Shown one piece after another: positions 24,447 to 32,969 of a stretch of 50,066 bases of DNA (positions within the stretch are counted from its first letter, which is position 1; every line of letters starts with the position of its first letter). The position numbers and the translations under genes were made by a program. The DNA lies in contig JAFWKK010000068.1 of assembly GCA_017514235.1 (NCBI GenBank), positions 1-50,066 on the forward strand, in the 5' to 3' direction. The stretch comes from Kiritimatiellia bacterium. GTDB lineage: Bacteria > Verrucomicrobiota > Kiritimatiellia > RFP12 > UBA1067. The notes below the pieces were generated by a model that was not told the DNA's origin, did not search any database, and was given only the letters and a program-made list of their open reading frames with translations.

Positions 24447-27400
24447 ATGTCCGACTTCGTACACCTTCACCTTCACACGACGTATTCCCTGCTGGACGGG
24501 CAGTGCCAGATCAAGCCGCTTGTTGCAAAGGCAAAGGCCATGGGCATGTCGGCTCTGGCCGTAACCGACCATGGCAACCTGTTCGCCCTGAAGGCATTCT
24601 ACGACGAGTGCCGCGAGAACGGAATCAAGCCCATACTCGGCGTCGAGACGTATGTCACTTCTACTGGCGACCATACGCTGCGCCATGCGTACTTTCAGCA
24701 GCACAAGGAGGTGAAGGAGAAGCGCTTTCACCTCTGTCTGCACGCAAAGAACCTGACGGGCTACCACAATCTCGTGAAACTCATCTCCGAGGCGCACATA
24801 AACGGCTACTACTACAACCCGCGAATAGACCACGCCCTGCTGGAGAAGTACCACGAGGGCCTTCACTGCTCATCGGCCTGCATCGCCGGCGAGGTGGCAT
24901 ACTACCTTGATGACGGGTTGAAGGGCGGCAACGACCCGGCGAAAGCCGAAGAAGTGGCGCGTTGGTATCAGGGGCTCTTCGGCGAGGACTACTCGTTGGA
25001 GGTGATGATTCACCCGTCAGGAAAGGGCGAGGGCGCGGAGACTGTCCCTGGCCGCGAGCCGATTCCACCGGAGGCCATCGCCGACTTCCGCGACCTGGAG
25101 GCGCGGCAAAGGCGCGTTGCGGACCGCGTGCGCGCCCTGGGCAAGAAACTCGGAATCCGCGTGATCGCCACGAACGACGTGCATTTTCTTGAGAAGGATG
25201 ACGACGATTCCCACGACGTGCTCCTGGCCCTCTCGACGGGCAAGAAGATGTCTGACCCGGGACGCATGATCTATACTGGCCAGGAGTACTTCAAGAGCGA
25301 AGAGGAGATGCTTGCGCTCTTTCCTGATGCGCCGGAGCTTGTTGCCGCGACGAAGGAGGTGGCCGACGGCATTGAGGAATATTTGCTCAATTCCGACCCG
25401 ATCATGCCGAAATTCCCGATTCCGCCCGAGTTCGGCGACGAGGAGTCGTTCAAGGCGAAATACGACGAGAAGACGCTTGCGGGCATGTATCCGGAGGGAC
25501 GCATAGCGAAGTTCGGCGGCTACGAAAAGGCCATACGCATACAGTTTGAGGCAGAGTACCTCGCGTCGCTCGCTTGGGATGGCGCCAAGCGCCGATGGGG
25601 CGACCCGTTGCCGCCGGATACGTCCGAGCGCATGCAGTTCGAACTGGACACGATCCGCACGATGGGCTTTCCCGGTTACTTCCTGATAGTTCAGGATTAC
25701 ATAGCTGCGGCGCGGCGCATGGGCGTTTGGGTCGGGCCGGGGCGCGGTTCCGCCGCAGGTTCCGCCGTCGCGTACGCGCTCGGCATCACGAATGTGGATC
25801 CGCTCAAGTTCGACCTGCTGTTCGAAAGGTTCCTGAACCCGGACCGCATATCGATGCCCGACATTGACGTCGACTTTGACGACTCAGGGCGCCAGAAGGT
25901 GCTCGACTTCGTGACGAACAAGTACGGGCAGGAGCACGTTGCGCACATCGTGACGTTCGCCCAGCTGGCGGCAAAGTCAGTTATCAAGGACGTCGGCCGC
26001 GTGATGGACTATCCGCTCGCCGACACGAACAAGCTCGTCGCGCTCGTCCCCGGCACGCCAAAGATCACCTTCAAGAAGGCGACGAGCCCGAGAGACAAGA
26101 ACGGCGACCCCAACGGGGACTATTCGCAGGGGTTGGTGGACGCGTTCAACTCCAACGACCCGACAGTTCACCTCCTGATGGAACGCGCGAAGCACCTTGA
26201 GGGCGGCATGCGCCAGCCCGGCGTACATGCCTGCGGAGTCATCATCTCGCGCGATCCGCTCATCGAGACGCTTCCGGTGATGCCTACGGAAAACGAGACG
26301 TTGCTCACCACGCAATACGACGGACACTATGTAGAGCCGGTGGGACTGCTCAAGATGGACTTCCTCGGTCTCAAGACGCTGACGGTTGAGAAGGAGTGCG
26401 TCGCGTTGCTAGGAGCGAACAACCCGCGCGTCCCCGAGGAACTGCGGGGGCCGGACGGGATGCTCGCCCCCGACAAAATCCCAGATGACGACCGTGAGAC
26501 GTACGAGCTCTTCGGCCGCGGCGAGACGACGGGCCTCTTCCAGTTCGAGTCGGACGGCATGAAGAAGTGGCTGATGGCGCTGCAGCCCGAGCGCCTTACG
26601 GATCTCGTCGCCATGAACGCCCTCTACCGGCCCGGGCCGATGGACTACATACCGGCTTTTGTCCGGCGCAAGAAGGGCGAGGAGGCTATCGTCTACGATC
26701 ATCCGCTCATGGAGAAATACCTGGCCGACACGTATGGCGTGTGCGTGTACCAGGAGCAGGTGATGCTTCTCTCGCGGCTGCTCGGCGGCTTCACGCGCGG
26801 CGATTCGGACAAGTTGCGCAAGGCGATGGGCAAGAAGCAGGCCGCAGTCATGGAGGCCTTGAAGGTCAAGTTTGTCGAAGGCTGCCTTGCCAATCCCGCG
26901 TTCCGCATCGACAAGTGGGCGGACGAGACGGAGGCCCGCACTCTTATCGACAAGATATGGGACGACTGGCGAGCGTTTGCATCGTATGCGTTCAACAAGT
27001 CCCACGCCGTATGCTACGCCTGGATAGCATACCAGACCGGCTACTTGAAGGCGCACTATCCGGCCGAGTTCATGTGCGCCCAGATATCGTCCGAAATCGG
27101 TAACTTCGACAAGCTCCCCGGCTTTGTCGCCGAGTCGCAGGAGATGGGGCTGGAGCTGCGCCTGCCGGATGTGAACGAGTCCGGTTCGAAGTTCGTGCCC
27201 ACACCAGACGCCAAGGGCATTCGCTACGGGCTGTCGGGAATAAAGGGCGTCGGCGCGGCTGGCGAAGCGATCGTCGAGGAGAGAAAGGCGAACGGCCCCT
27301 ACAAGGGCTTCCTTGACTTCTGCATGAGGCTGGCCGGGACGCCGGCATGCAACAAGCGCGTTCTCGAGAACTTGACGCGCACCGGTGCCTTTGGTTCGCT

Positions 27401-28400
27401 CGAACCGAACCGGGCAAAGCTCTTCAATAACATCGAGTACGCCCTCAAGAAGGCGCAGCAGCGGGCGAAGGAGAAGGCGAGCGCCCAGGCGAGCTTCTTC
27501 GACCTTATGGACGGCGGAGATGAGCGCGTCTCCGACGACGAGCTATCCCCTTCGCCGCCGTTTTCGCCGGCTGAGGACCTCAAGAACGAGCGCGACTTCC
27601 TAGGTGTCTACATTTCCGGGCATCCTCTCCAGAGCTGCCGCCGCGTCATAGCCGAGGTTGCGACGTTCAAGGCGTCGCAGATGGGCGACGAGGAGGCTGT
27701 GGACGCATTGCTTAAGGCGCAGCCGGCGGACAAGTGGAAGAAGAAGTCGAATCCGCACGTGAAGGATCACCGCGCCCTGTCGCACCTTGACGTGCGGCTT
27801 GTCGGCATCCTCACTGCATGCACGGTGAAGACGCCGAAACCGCGCCCCGATGGCACGGTGGGCCAGAAGTGGGCCATACTGCAGGTCGACGACGGCGCGT
27901 TGCTGGACGCATTCTGCTTTGCAAAGACGTGGGAGACGTGCAGCGCCCTGGAGACGGCGGTGGACAAGCTCGTGTTGCTGTGCGGCGAGGTGTCCCACAG
28001 GATCAACTACGAGAAGGACGACAGGTTCGAGAAGCGCCATCCGTCCGTCGGCGACCTCAACTTCACGGTGCGTGAGGCTTATGCGCTTGAGGACGCCATG
28101 CCGATGCTTTCGAAGGGAATGAGGATACGCCTGCGTTACGAAGACCCCGACGTCAAGGCGAAGGCGGAGCGTATTCGCGACGTCATTCGCCGCAGTCCAG
28201 GCCGGCTGTCGGTCGTGCTGGAGATGGCCTGCCCCGGCGGCAAGGTGGTCGACATTGACCTCGGTTCCGGTTTGGGCGTGGCCGTAACGGTCTCTTTCCT
28301 CTCCGAACTGGGCAAGATCGTGCCGCAGTCAGACGTTTCCTTTTGCCCGTCTGACAAGGTCTATCTCGCGCCGCGGGAGCCGAAGCCCTGGGAGCAGTGA
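24447..28400 (+). CDS. dnaE: DNA polymerase III alpha subunit
   Basis: A 1317-residue replicative polymerase, somewhat longer than the 1160 residues of E. coli DnaE. An N-terminal PHP domain begins FVHLHLHTTYSLLDG and includes VTDHGNLFALK. The palm has the catalytic pair in MPDIDVDFDDSGRQ near residue 470 and the third Asp in LKMDFLGLKTLT near 634. The finger block is VYQEQVMLLSRLLGG with GDSDKLRKAMGKK. Tandem helix-hairpin-helix (RYGLSGIKGVGAAGEAIVEE) and OB-fold segments follow. The extra length lies partly in the PHP domain (about 200-230) and partly near the C terminus. This is the DnaE1 type. The gene begins 8 nt after its -10 box and is probably read from a leaderless or nearly leaderless mRNA. 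Confidence 0.97.
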   Translation: MSDFVHLHLHTTYSLLDGQCQIKPLVAKAKAMGMSALAVTDHGNLFALKAFYDECRENGIKPILGVETYVTSTGDHTLRHAYFQQHKEVKEKRFHLCLHAKNLTGYHNLVKLISEAHINGYYYNPRIDHALLEKYHEGLHCSSACIAGEVAYYLDDGLKGGNDPAKAEEVARWYQGLFGEDYSLEVMIHPSGKGEGAETVPGREPIPPEAIADFRDLEARQRRVADRVRALGKKLGIRVIATNDVHFLEKDDDDSHDVLLALSTGKKMSDPGRMIYTGQEYFKSEEEMLALFPDAPELVAATKEVADGIEEYLLNSDPIMPKFPIPPEFGDEESFKAKYDEKTLAGMYPEGRIAKFGGYEKAIRIQFEAEYLASLAWDGAKRRWGDPLPPDTSERMQFELDTIRTMGFPGYFLIVQDYIAAARRMGVWVGPGRGSAAGSAVAYALGITNVDPLKFDLLFERFLNPDRISMPDIDVDFDDSGRQKVLDFVTNKYGQEHVAHIVTFAQLAAKSVIKDVGRVMDYPLADTNKLVALVPGTPKITFKKATSPRDKNGDPNGDYSQGLVDAFNSNDPTVHLLMERAKHLEGGMRQPGVHACGVIISRDPLIETLPVMPTENETLLTTQYDGHYVEPVGLLKMDFLGLKTLTVEKECVALLGANNPRVPEELRGPDGMLAPDKIPDDDRETYELFGRGETTGLFQFESDGMKKWLMALQPERLTDLVAMNALYRPGPMDYIPAFVRRKKGEEAIVYDHPLMEKYLADTYGVCVYQEQVMLLSRLLGGFTRGDSDKLRKAMGKKQAAVMEALKVKFVEGCLANPAFRIDKWADETEARTLIDKIWDDWRAFASYAFNKSHAVCYAWIAYQTGYLKAHYPAEFMCAQISSEIGNFDKLPGFVAESQEMGLELRLPDVNESGSKFVPTPDAKGIRYGLSGIKGVGAAGEAIVEERKANGPYKGFLDFCMRLAGTPACNKRVLENLTRTGAFGSLEPNRAKLFNNIEYALKKAQQRAKEKASAQASFFDLMDGGDERVSDDELSPSPPFSPAEDLKNERDFLGVYISGHPLQSCRRVIAEVATFKASQMGDEEAVDALLKAQPADKWKKKSNPHVKDHRALSHLDVRLVGILTACTVKTPKPRPDGTVGQKWAILQVDDGALLDAFCFAKTWETCSALETAVDKLVLLCGEVSHRINYEKDDRFEKRHPSVGDLNFTVREAYALEDAMPMLSKGMRIRLRYEDPDVKAKAERIRDVIRRSPGRLSVVLEMACPGGKVVDIDLGSGLGVAVTVSFLSELGKIVPQSDVSFCPSDKVYLAPREPKPWEQ

Positions 28401-28452
28401 CAATCGGAGCAATATAGACATTCCATTTTGTGGTGACCTGTCCGTGCTGGAG

Positions 28453-28481
28453 TTGCAAGGATTTTGGAAATAGAATATAAT
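28453..28481 (+). promoter_or_regulatory. promoter upstream of the Nramp-like gene
   Basis: TTGCAA (28453-28458), 17-nt spacer, TATAAT (28476-28481). This is the best conventional -35/-10 pair in this part of the window. It gives a leader of about 125 nt before the transporter start. Confidence 0.65.
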
Positions 28482-28494
28482 ATCACCGTTTTCA

Positions 28495-28599
28495 ATGGCA
28501 AGGGTCAAGACTAAAACGGAAAAGGCAAAGGGCAGGCAGATTCTGACAGGCAATGGCTTTGCGGCGTCGTGTCCTTCGCCTCGTCTCATTTTGCCATGA
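28495..28599 (+). CDS. possible 34-codon leader ORF
   Basis: An ATG at 28495, a few bases after the expected transcription start, opens a 34-codon frame rich in Lys and Arg (MARVKTKTEKAKGRQ). It ends at 28599, 16 nt before the transporter start. No ribosome site is present, but several genes in this window lack one too. It could be a regulatory leader peptide or chance. Confidence 0.25.
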   Translation: MARVKTKTEKAKGRQILTGNGFAASCPSPRLILP

Positions 28600-28615
28600 A
28601 CAGGTCGATGTGAAG

Positions 28616-29854
28616 ATGATGGCGAAACGGCAAAATTCTTGGCTGTCATTGTTGTCTCTGATTGGTCCGGGCATATTCGCCATAGGCTACACGATCGGCA
28701 CGGGGTCGGTCACGTCGATGGCCAAGGCCGGTGCGGACTACGGGCTTGGTCTTCTCTGGGTGCTCGCGTTGAGCTGCATTTTCTCCGGAGTCCTGATGTC
28801 GGCATACGGACGCTTTGCCGCCGTCACGGGCGAAACGGCGCTTCACGGCATCATCCGATTTCTGCCTGGCGGCAAGTGGATCGCTGCGGCAGTGTTCGTC
28901 GGCGTGGTCATGGGGCAGTACACGTGCCTTGGCGGCATCATGATCCTCACGGCGGGAGCGATTCGCGAGGCGTTCTCCCTTTCAATCGGGACATTTCCTA
29001 TCGCATGTGCGATCATGGCGGTCATGTATGCCCTGATGATGGTGGGGCGGTATTCGTTCTTCGAGCGGTTGCTTGCGTTCTTTGTCGCCCTTATGGTGAT
29101 TACGTTTGTCTTTTCCGTTTTCGCGACATGGCCGGACGCCTCGTCGGTTAAACGGGCAGTTATGCCGGTTCTGCCGAATGATGCGGCTTCGCTTCTTATG
29201 CTGGCGGCGTTCGTGGGAACGACCATGGCAGCGCCGACGTTTGTGACACGTCCGCTGATCATACGGGAAAAGAGCCTTGGGGCAGAGGACATCGGGCGCG
29301 AGCGTATGGACGCGGCGGTTTCCGCGACGCTGATGTTTGTGGTTTCGGGGGCGGTCATGGCCGTGGCAGCGTGGACGCTATGGACGACAGGCGGCAGCGT
29401 CGTGAATGTTCTCGACATGGCCGAGACGCTCCGTCCGCTGATGGGGAGGTTCGCCGTGGCGCTGTTCATGTGCGGCACGCTGGCGGCGGGGCTTTCGTCC
29501 GTGTTCCCTATCATGATGGTTGCGCCTTTGCTTGTCGGCGACTGGCGTGACGGGCGCATGCGAACCGATACGCCGCTTTTCCGCATCATCTGCCTTGTCG
29601 CCGCTGTCTGGGGACTGGTCGTTCCCGCCGTCGGCTCAAATCCGGTGTCGGTGACGATACTTGCGCAGATATCGAACGTCTTTGTATTGCCGCTGACCGT
29701 GGCCGTTATCCTGTGTCTTGTGAACCGTCGGGATGCGATGGGCCGTTTCCGTGCCGGCATTCTTCTGAATGCGCTTTTGATTGCGGCGTTTGTCTTTTCG
29801 CTGGCGGTGGCGTATGTCGGGGTGAAGACGCTGTCGGGACGATTTTGCCAGTGA
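28616..29854 (+). CDS. divergent Nramp-family transporter
   Basis: A 412-residue membrane protein with about 11 spans. The opening (LSLIGPGIFAIGYTIGTGS) and LLWVLALSCIFSGVLM match the start of Nramp divalent-metal transporters. The metal-binding DPGN motif of span 1 is replaced by a GTGS-type sequence near residue 28. The span 6 MPH motif region reads TTMAAPTFVTRPL. Both hallmark sites are therefore altered, so Mn2+ or Fe2+ transport should not be assumed; related divergent branches carry other ions. The start is placed at 28616, and the ATG at 28619 is equally possible; the ribosome site is weak. It lies 215 nt after dnaE with its own promoter. Confidence 0.8.
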   Translation: MMAKRQNSWLSLLSLIGPGIFAIGYTIGTGSVTSMAKAGADYGLGLLWVLALSCIFSGVLMSAYGRFAAVTGETALHGIIRFLPGGKWIAAAVFVGVVMGQYTCLGGIMILTAGAIREAFSLSIGTFPIACAIMAVMYALMMVGRYSFFERLLAFFVALMVITFVFSVFATWPDASSVKRAVMPVLPNDAASLLMLAAFVGTTMAAPTFVTRPLIIREKSLGAEDIGRERMDAAVSATLMFVVSGAVMAVAAWTLWTTGGSVVNVLDMAETLRPLMGRFAVALFMCGTLAAGLSSVFPIMMVAPLLVGDWRDGRMRTDTPLFRIICLVAAVWGLVVPAVGSNPVSVTILAQISNVFVLPLTVAVILCLVNRRDAMGRFRAGILLNALLIAAFVFSLAVAYVGVKTLSGRFCQ

Positions 29855-29860
29855 TGTAGC

Positions 29861-29897
29861 CTATGAAAGTCATGAAAACCTATGAACTATGAAAGTC
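29861..29897 (+). repeat. short direct repeat before the SGNH gene
   Basis: CTATGAAAGTC occurs at 29861-29871 and 29887-29897, each followed within two bases by ATGAAAA. The second copy leads into the start codon at 29900. It looks like a local duplication of the translation-initiation region. Confidence 0.5.
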
Positions 29898-29899
29898 TT

Positions 29900-31405
29900 A
29901 TGAAAAAAATGATAATGCCGTTAGTCGTGTTGTTGGCGTTTTCTGCGCTTGCCGACATTCGTTCGGTCACGCCAGTTTCGCGCGAGAGCGAGCCATGGTG
30001 GCGTGAGAGACATCAGCAGAAGCTGGCCGAAATTGCGTCCAACACAAATCGCAGTTATGATGTGGTTTTCGTCGGCGATTCGATCACCGACTTCTGGGAG
30101 CGTCGGCACAGAAAGCGCTGGAACCATTGGTTTTCATACGGCAAGCTGCGTGCGCTGAATCTTGGATTTTCCGCCGATCGCACCGAGCATGTGCTCTGGC
30201 GCCTTGAAAACGGCGAGCTCGACGGTTATTCGTCGAAGGCGGTCGTGCTGATGATAGGAACAAACAACAGCGGACAGCTTGAGCCGGAGGACGAGGCTCC
30301 GGCGGACACGATCATTGGCGTCAAGAAGATCATGAACGTCATTCGTGCGAAACAGCCGAACGCGCGAATAATCCTGATGGCCATCTTCCCGCGCGGCAAG
30401 GATGCGGACGATCCGGTTCGCAGGCGGAATGAAGTAGTAAACCGCGAGCTTGGCAAGCTCTGCGACGACCATGCGACTGTTTGGATGGACGTCAACCAGC
30501 GTTTTCTGACGGCTGACGGTCGCCTTTCGCGGCGCATCATGCCGGACTATCTCCATCCTTCGGACGAAGGATATGACATATGGGCAAGTGCTGTTCTGCC
30601 GCTTCTGCGGGAGATATGCCTGTCACCTACTGGACGAAGCACCCCCTATCCGAAGACGTTGCCGCCATGCATCCCGGATCGGGACTGGACAGACCGTCCG
30701 GCCGAGACCGTCGGGGATACGCACGTCTCCAGCCAGGTGCACAACCGCGAGGAAGGTCCGTTCGGCGACTGGTGGTGGCTGAACCGCCTGTACAACCGCC
30801 GCGTGCAGGTTATTGCGGCAAAGGGCAAGACAGTCGATGTTGTTCTGATGGGCGATTCCATCATGCACTTCTGGGAATGGCGGCATCCCGAATCGTGGAG
30901 GAAGTTCACCAGCCGGTATTCGGCCATCAACTGCGGGTATGGCGGCGACCGTACGCAAGATGTCGTCTGGCGGGCAGAAAACGGCGAGCTGGACGGCTAC
31001 ACGGCGAAGGCAGTCGTTCTGGAGATCGGCACCAACAACGCAACGCTCGGATCGAGTGCAGAGGATACGGCCGAAGGCATCAGGGAATGCATTGCGGTCA
31101 TACGGCGCAAGCAGCCGACGGCGAAAGTCATTCTTCATCCCATATTTCCACGCGGGCATGACACGGCGAAATCGCGAGCCGCCCATGAGCGCGAGCGCAT
31201 GGTGAACGAAAAGGTCAATGCAATCATCAAGTCGTACGCCGACGGCAAGGATGTCATCTGGGTTGATTTCAACGACAGGTGGCTTCCTGACGGCTGGGGC
31301 GTTCCGCCGGCCTTGATGGCCGATGCGATTCATCCGTCTGATGAAGGATATGACCTTTGGATGTCGGTGTTGAATCCGATTTTGGACCGTATATTGGGCG
31401 TTTGA
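29900..31405 (+). CDS. secreted tandem SGNH/GDSL hydrolase
   Basis: A 501-residue protein with a signal peptide (MKKMIMPLVVLLAFSALA) and two SGNH-family esterase domains. Domain 1 has VVFVGDSITDFWE, a GTNN block and DYLHPSDEGYDIW. Domain 2, from about residue 310, has VVLMGDSIMHFWE, GTNN and DAIHPSDEGYDLW. The Ser, Gly, Asn and Asp/His catalytic residues are all present in both copies. ENGELDGY is repeated in both, which shows internal duplication. Such proteins commonly remove acetyl groups from plant or algal polysaccharides. Start 29900 is chosen for the signal peptide; 29882 is an alternative. It overlaps the next regulator gene by one base. Confidence 0.87.
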   Translation: MKKMIMPLVVLLAFSALADIRSVTPVSRESEPWWRERHQQKLAEIASNTNRSYDVVFVGDSITDFWERRHRKRWNHWFSYGKLRALNLGFSADRTEHVLWRLENGELDGYSSKAVVLMIGTNNSGQLEPEDEAPADTIIGVKKIMNVIRAKQPNARIILMAIFPRGKDADDPVRRRNEVVNRELGKLCDDHATVWMDVNQRFLTADGRLSRRIMPDYLHPSDEGYDIWASAVLPLLREICLSPTGRSTPYPKTLPPCIPDRDWTDRPAETVGDTHVSSQVHNREEGPFGDWWWLNRLYNRRVQVIAAKGKTVDVVLMGDSIMHFWEWRHPESWRKFTSRYSAINCGYGGDRTQDVVWRAENGELDGYTAKAVVLEIGTNNATLGSSAEDTAEGIRECIAVIRRKQPTAKVILHPIFPRGHDTAKSRAAHERERMVNEKVNAIIKSYADGKDVIWVDFNDRWLPDGWGVPPALMADAIHPSDEGYDLWMSVLNPILDRILGV

Positions 31406-32541
31406 TGAGGTCGAAAGGGTTTCCCGAGACTGCAATTTGTCCGTTCAAGTTGGATCGGGCAAGTCGGGACAGCCTCACGGATCAGCTGACTAACGGTTTA
31501 CGCGATGCAATTCACTCCCGGTTCTACAAGGCTGATGATGTTTTGCCTTCGATGCCGGAATTGGCAAGGCATCTGGGCGTAAGCGAGATCATTGTGCGCA
31601 CAGCGTACCGCAGGCTTGCGGAGGAAGGTCTTGTGCTGGCGCGTCCAAGGCGTGGCACAGTCGTTTTGCCGTCCAAAAGCCCCGTCTGGCGAGGTCATGT
31701 GCTGTGCGTGATGTGCGACCACGACTTCAACAGCCAGATGGCCATCGGCATCGAGAAGATACGCGAGGTGCTTACGCACAATGGCTTTCTCTTCTCGCAG
31801 GTTTCTGTGCTTGACAACAAGGATGCGATTACCGACCTTTCAGGATTGGATATCGCGTTGTCACGCTCGATAGACTTCATCATATTGTTCTATGATCGTC
31901 CACAGGTGATAAAAAGACTATCCGAGTCAGGCGTGCCATTTGTGGTCATCGGTGGCAAGGGTGACGAACCACCCGGCTGTGTTGGACGGATTGCCGTTTC
32001 GCCCAAGCAGGCCATCGACGAGTTTGTCCGGCATTGCCGCCGAGCGCGAGTCTCTTATGTGGAAATCGTGTCGTGCAGCCGATACGACATGTATGAGAGG
32101 TTGATCGCAAAGGCGCTGAAGAGCGTGGGTGTTTCTGTCAGGCGTACTGTCGTTCCTGTGCAGGACCACATTCCGTACCGGTGCGAGAACGTCATGCATG
32201 TCGGCTATGAGTTCCTGTCGAGGATCCTTGCGGGGAAGAACTTCAAGTTTCCGTCCCTGTACTTTGTTATGGACGACTGGCTCGCTTCGGGTATGCTCTG
32301 TGCGTTTCAGGCTCATGGTGTCCGTATCCCTGACGATGTCAAGTTTGTCTGCTACACCAATCGCGGATTCGGACCGATTTATTCAAAGCCGATAACGTTC
32401 TTCTCATGTGATCCGTTCAAGATGGGTGATGAGTTCGCACGGCGCATATACGACTACCTTGTCCTGCACAAGCCATTCCCAAATACATATGTGAAGTGCG
32501 AATACATACTAGGCGGGACGTTCCCCGACGTGAACACATAG
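31405..32541 (+). CDS. GntR-type regulator with sugar-binding (LacI-like) domain
   Basis: A 378-residue regulator. Residues about 14-85 form a GntR winged helix (TDQLTNGLRDAIHSRFYKA, LPSMPELARHLGVSEIIVRT, AYRRLAEEGLVLARPRRGTV). Residues about 95-378 look like a periplasmic-binding/LacI-type sensor (GHVLCVMCDHDFNSQMAIGI, with FVVIGGKGDEPPG and VMDDWLASGMLCAFQAHG). This is the AraR-like arrangement used for arabinose and other sugars. The ATG at 31405 shares its A with the SGNH gene stop (TGATG), so translation is coupled. The next gene has its own promoter 43 nt downstream, so this protein may control the 32.6-46.1 kb genes; that is inference from position. Confidence 0.88.
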   Translation: MRSKGFPETAICPFKLDRASRDSLTDQLTNGLRDAIHSRFYKADDVLPSMPELARHLGVSEIIVRTAYRRLAEEGLVLARPRRGTVVLPSKSPVWRGHVLCVMCDHDFNSQMAIGIEKIREVLTHNGFLFSQVSVLDNKDAITDLSGLDIALSRSIDFIILFYDRPQVIKRLSESGVPFVVIGGKGDEPPGCVGRIAVSPKQAIDEFVRHCRRARVSYVEIVSCSRYDMYERLIAKALKSVGVSVRRTVVPVQDHIPYRCENVMHVGYEFLSRILAGKNFKFPSLYFVMDDWLASGMLCAFQAHGVRIPDDVKFVCYTNRGFGPIYSKPITFFSCDPFKMGDEFARRIYDYLVLHKPFPNTYVKCEYILGGTFPDVNT

Positions 32542-32583
32542 CCCATTCCGTATATTCCGTATAAAAGAAGTCCGCATTTGGCG

Positions 32584-32612
32584 TTGTATTCCCATTTGCG
32601 ATATGGGATAAT
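32584..32612 (+). promoter_or_regulatory. promoter of the 89-residue secreted protein gene
   Basis: TTGTAT (32584-32589), 17-nt spacer, GATAAT (32607-32612), preceded by TGG as an extended -10. Confidence 0.6.
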
Positions 32613-32643
32613 TTTACCTGCCAACATGAAAGGAAGAATGACA

Positions 32644-32913
32644 ATGAAAAGAATGTTGTCAATGGCAAGCGCGGCGATGCTCGCCCCGCTCATGTCTTCT
32701 GCGGCAAACAGCTGCATCATCAGCGGCGACCCTGTTGCGGCGGCCACTGTGAACAGTAGTGCCAAAGTTTCGGCCAGCACGGCACTCGTGTCTGGTACTT
32801 TATCCAAACTGACGACGGCATCTTCACTTGAAGCCCGATACCGCACTTGGAAGCTTTCCAATGGCACCGCGCTTTGTTCCGACAAGGCTGGAATGACAAT
32901 CGTGGTGAAGTAA
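32644..32913 (+). CDS. small secreted protein with shared C-terminal ending
   Basis: An 89-residue protein starting MKRMLSMASAAMLAPLMSSA, a Sec signal peptide. It is followed by a Ser/Ala/Thr-rich segment and a C-terminal stretch ending GMTIVVK. That ending matches GMTITIH of the beta-strand-repeat protein at 39269 and YGTTVVIR of the one at 8434. It therefore looks like a signal peptide joined almost directly to the C-terminal module of those larger proteins. I do not recognise a family. The start at 32644 is chosen for GGAAG 7 nt upstream; 32626 and 32638 are alternatives. It could be functional or a remnant of a larger gene, but the promoter and ribosome site are good. Confidence 0.6.
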   Translation: MKRMLSMASAAMLAPLMSSAANSCIISGDPVAAATVNSSAKVSASTALVSGTLSKLTTASSLEARYRTWKLSNGTALCSDKAGMTIVVK

Positions 32914-32969
32914 CCGTAACAAATCACAACCATCTATCAATCTCGCAAGAGAGAAAGAGATCGACCAAA

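Noticed and set aside
28482-28615. Metal-sensing riboswitch upstream of the Nramp-like gene
   Set aside because: I could not find the conserved elements of the Mn2+ (yybP-ykoY) class or another known class in this leader.
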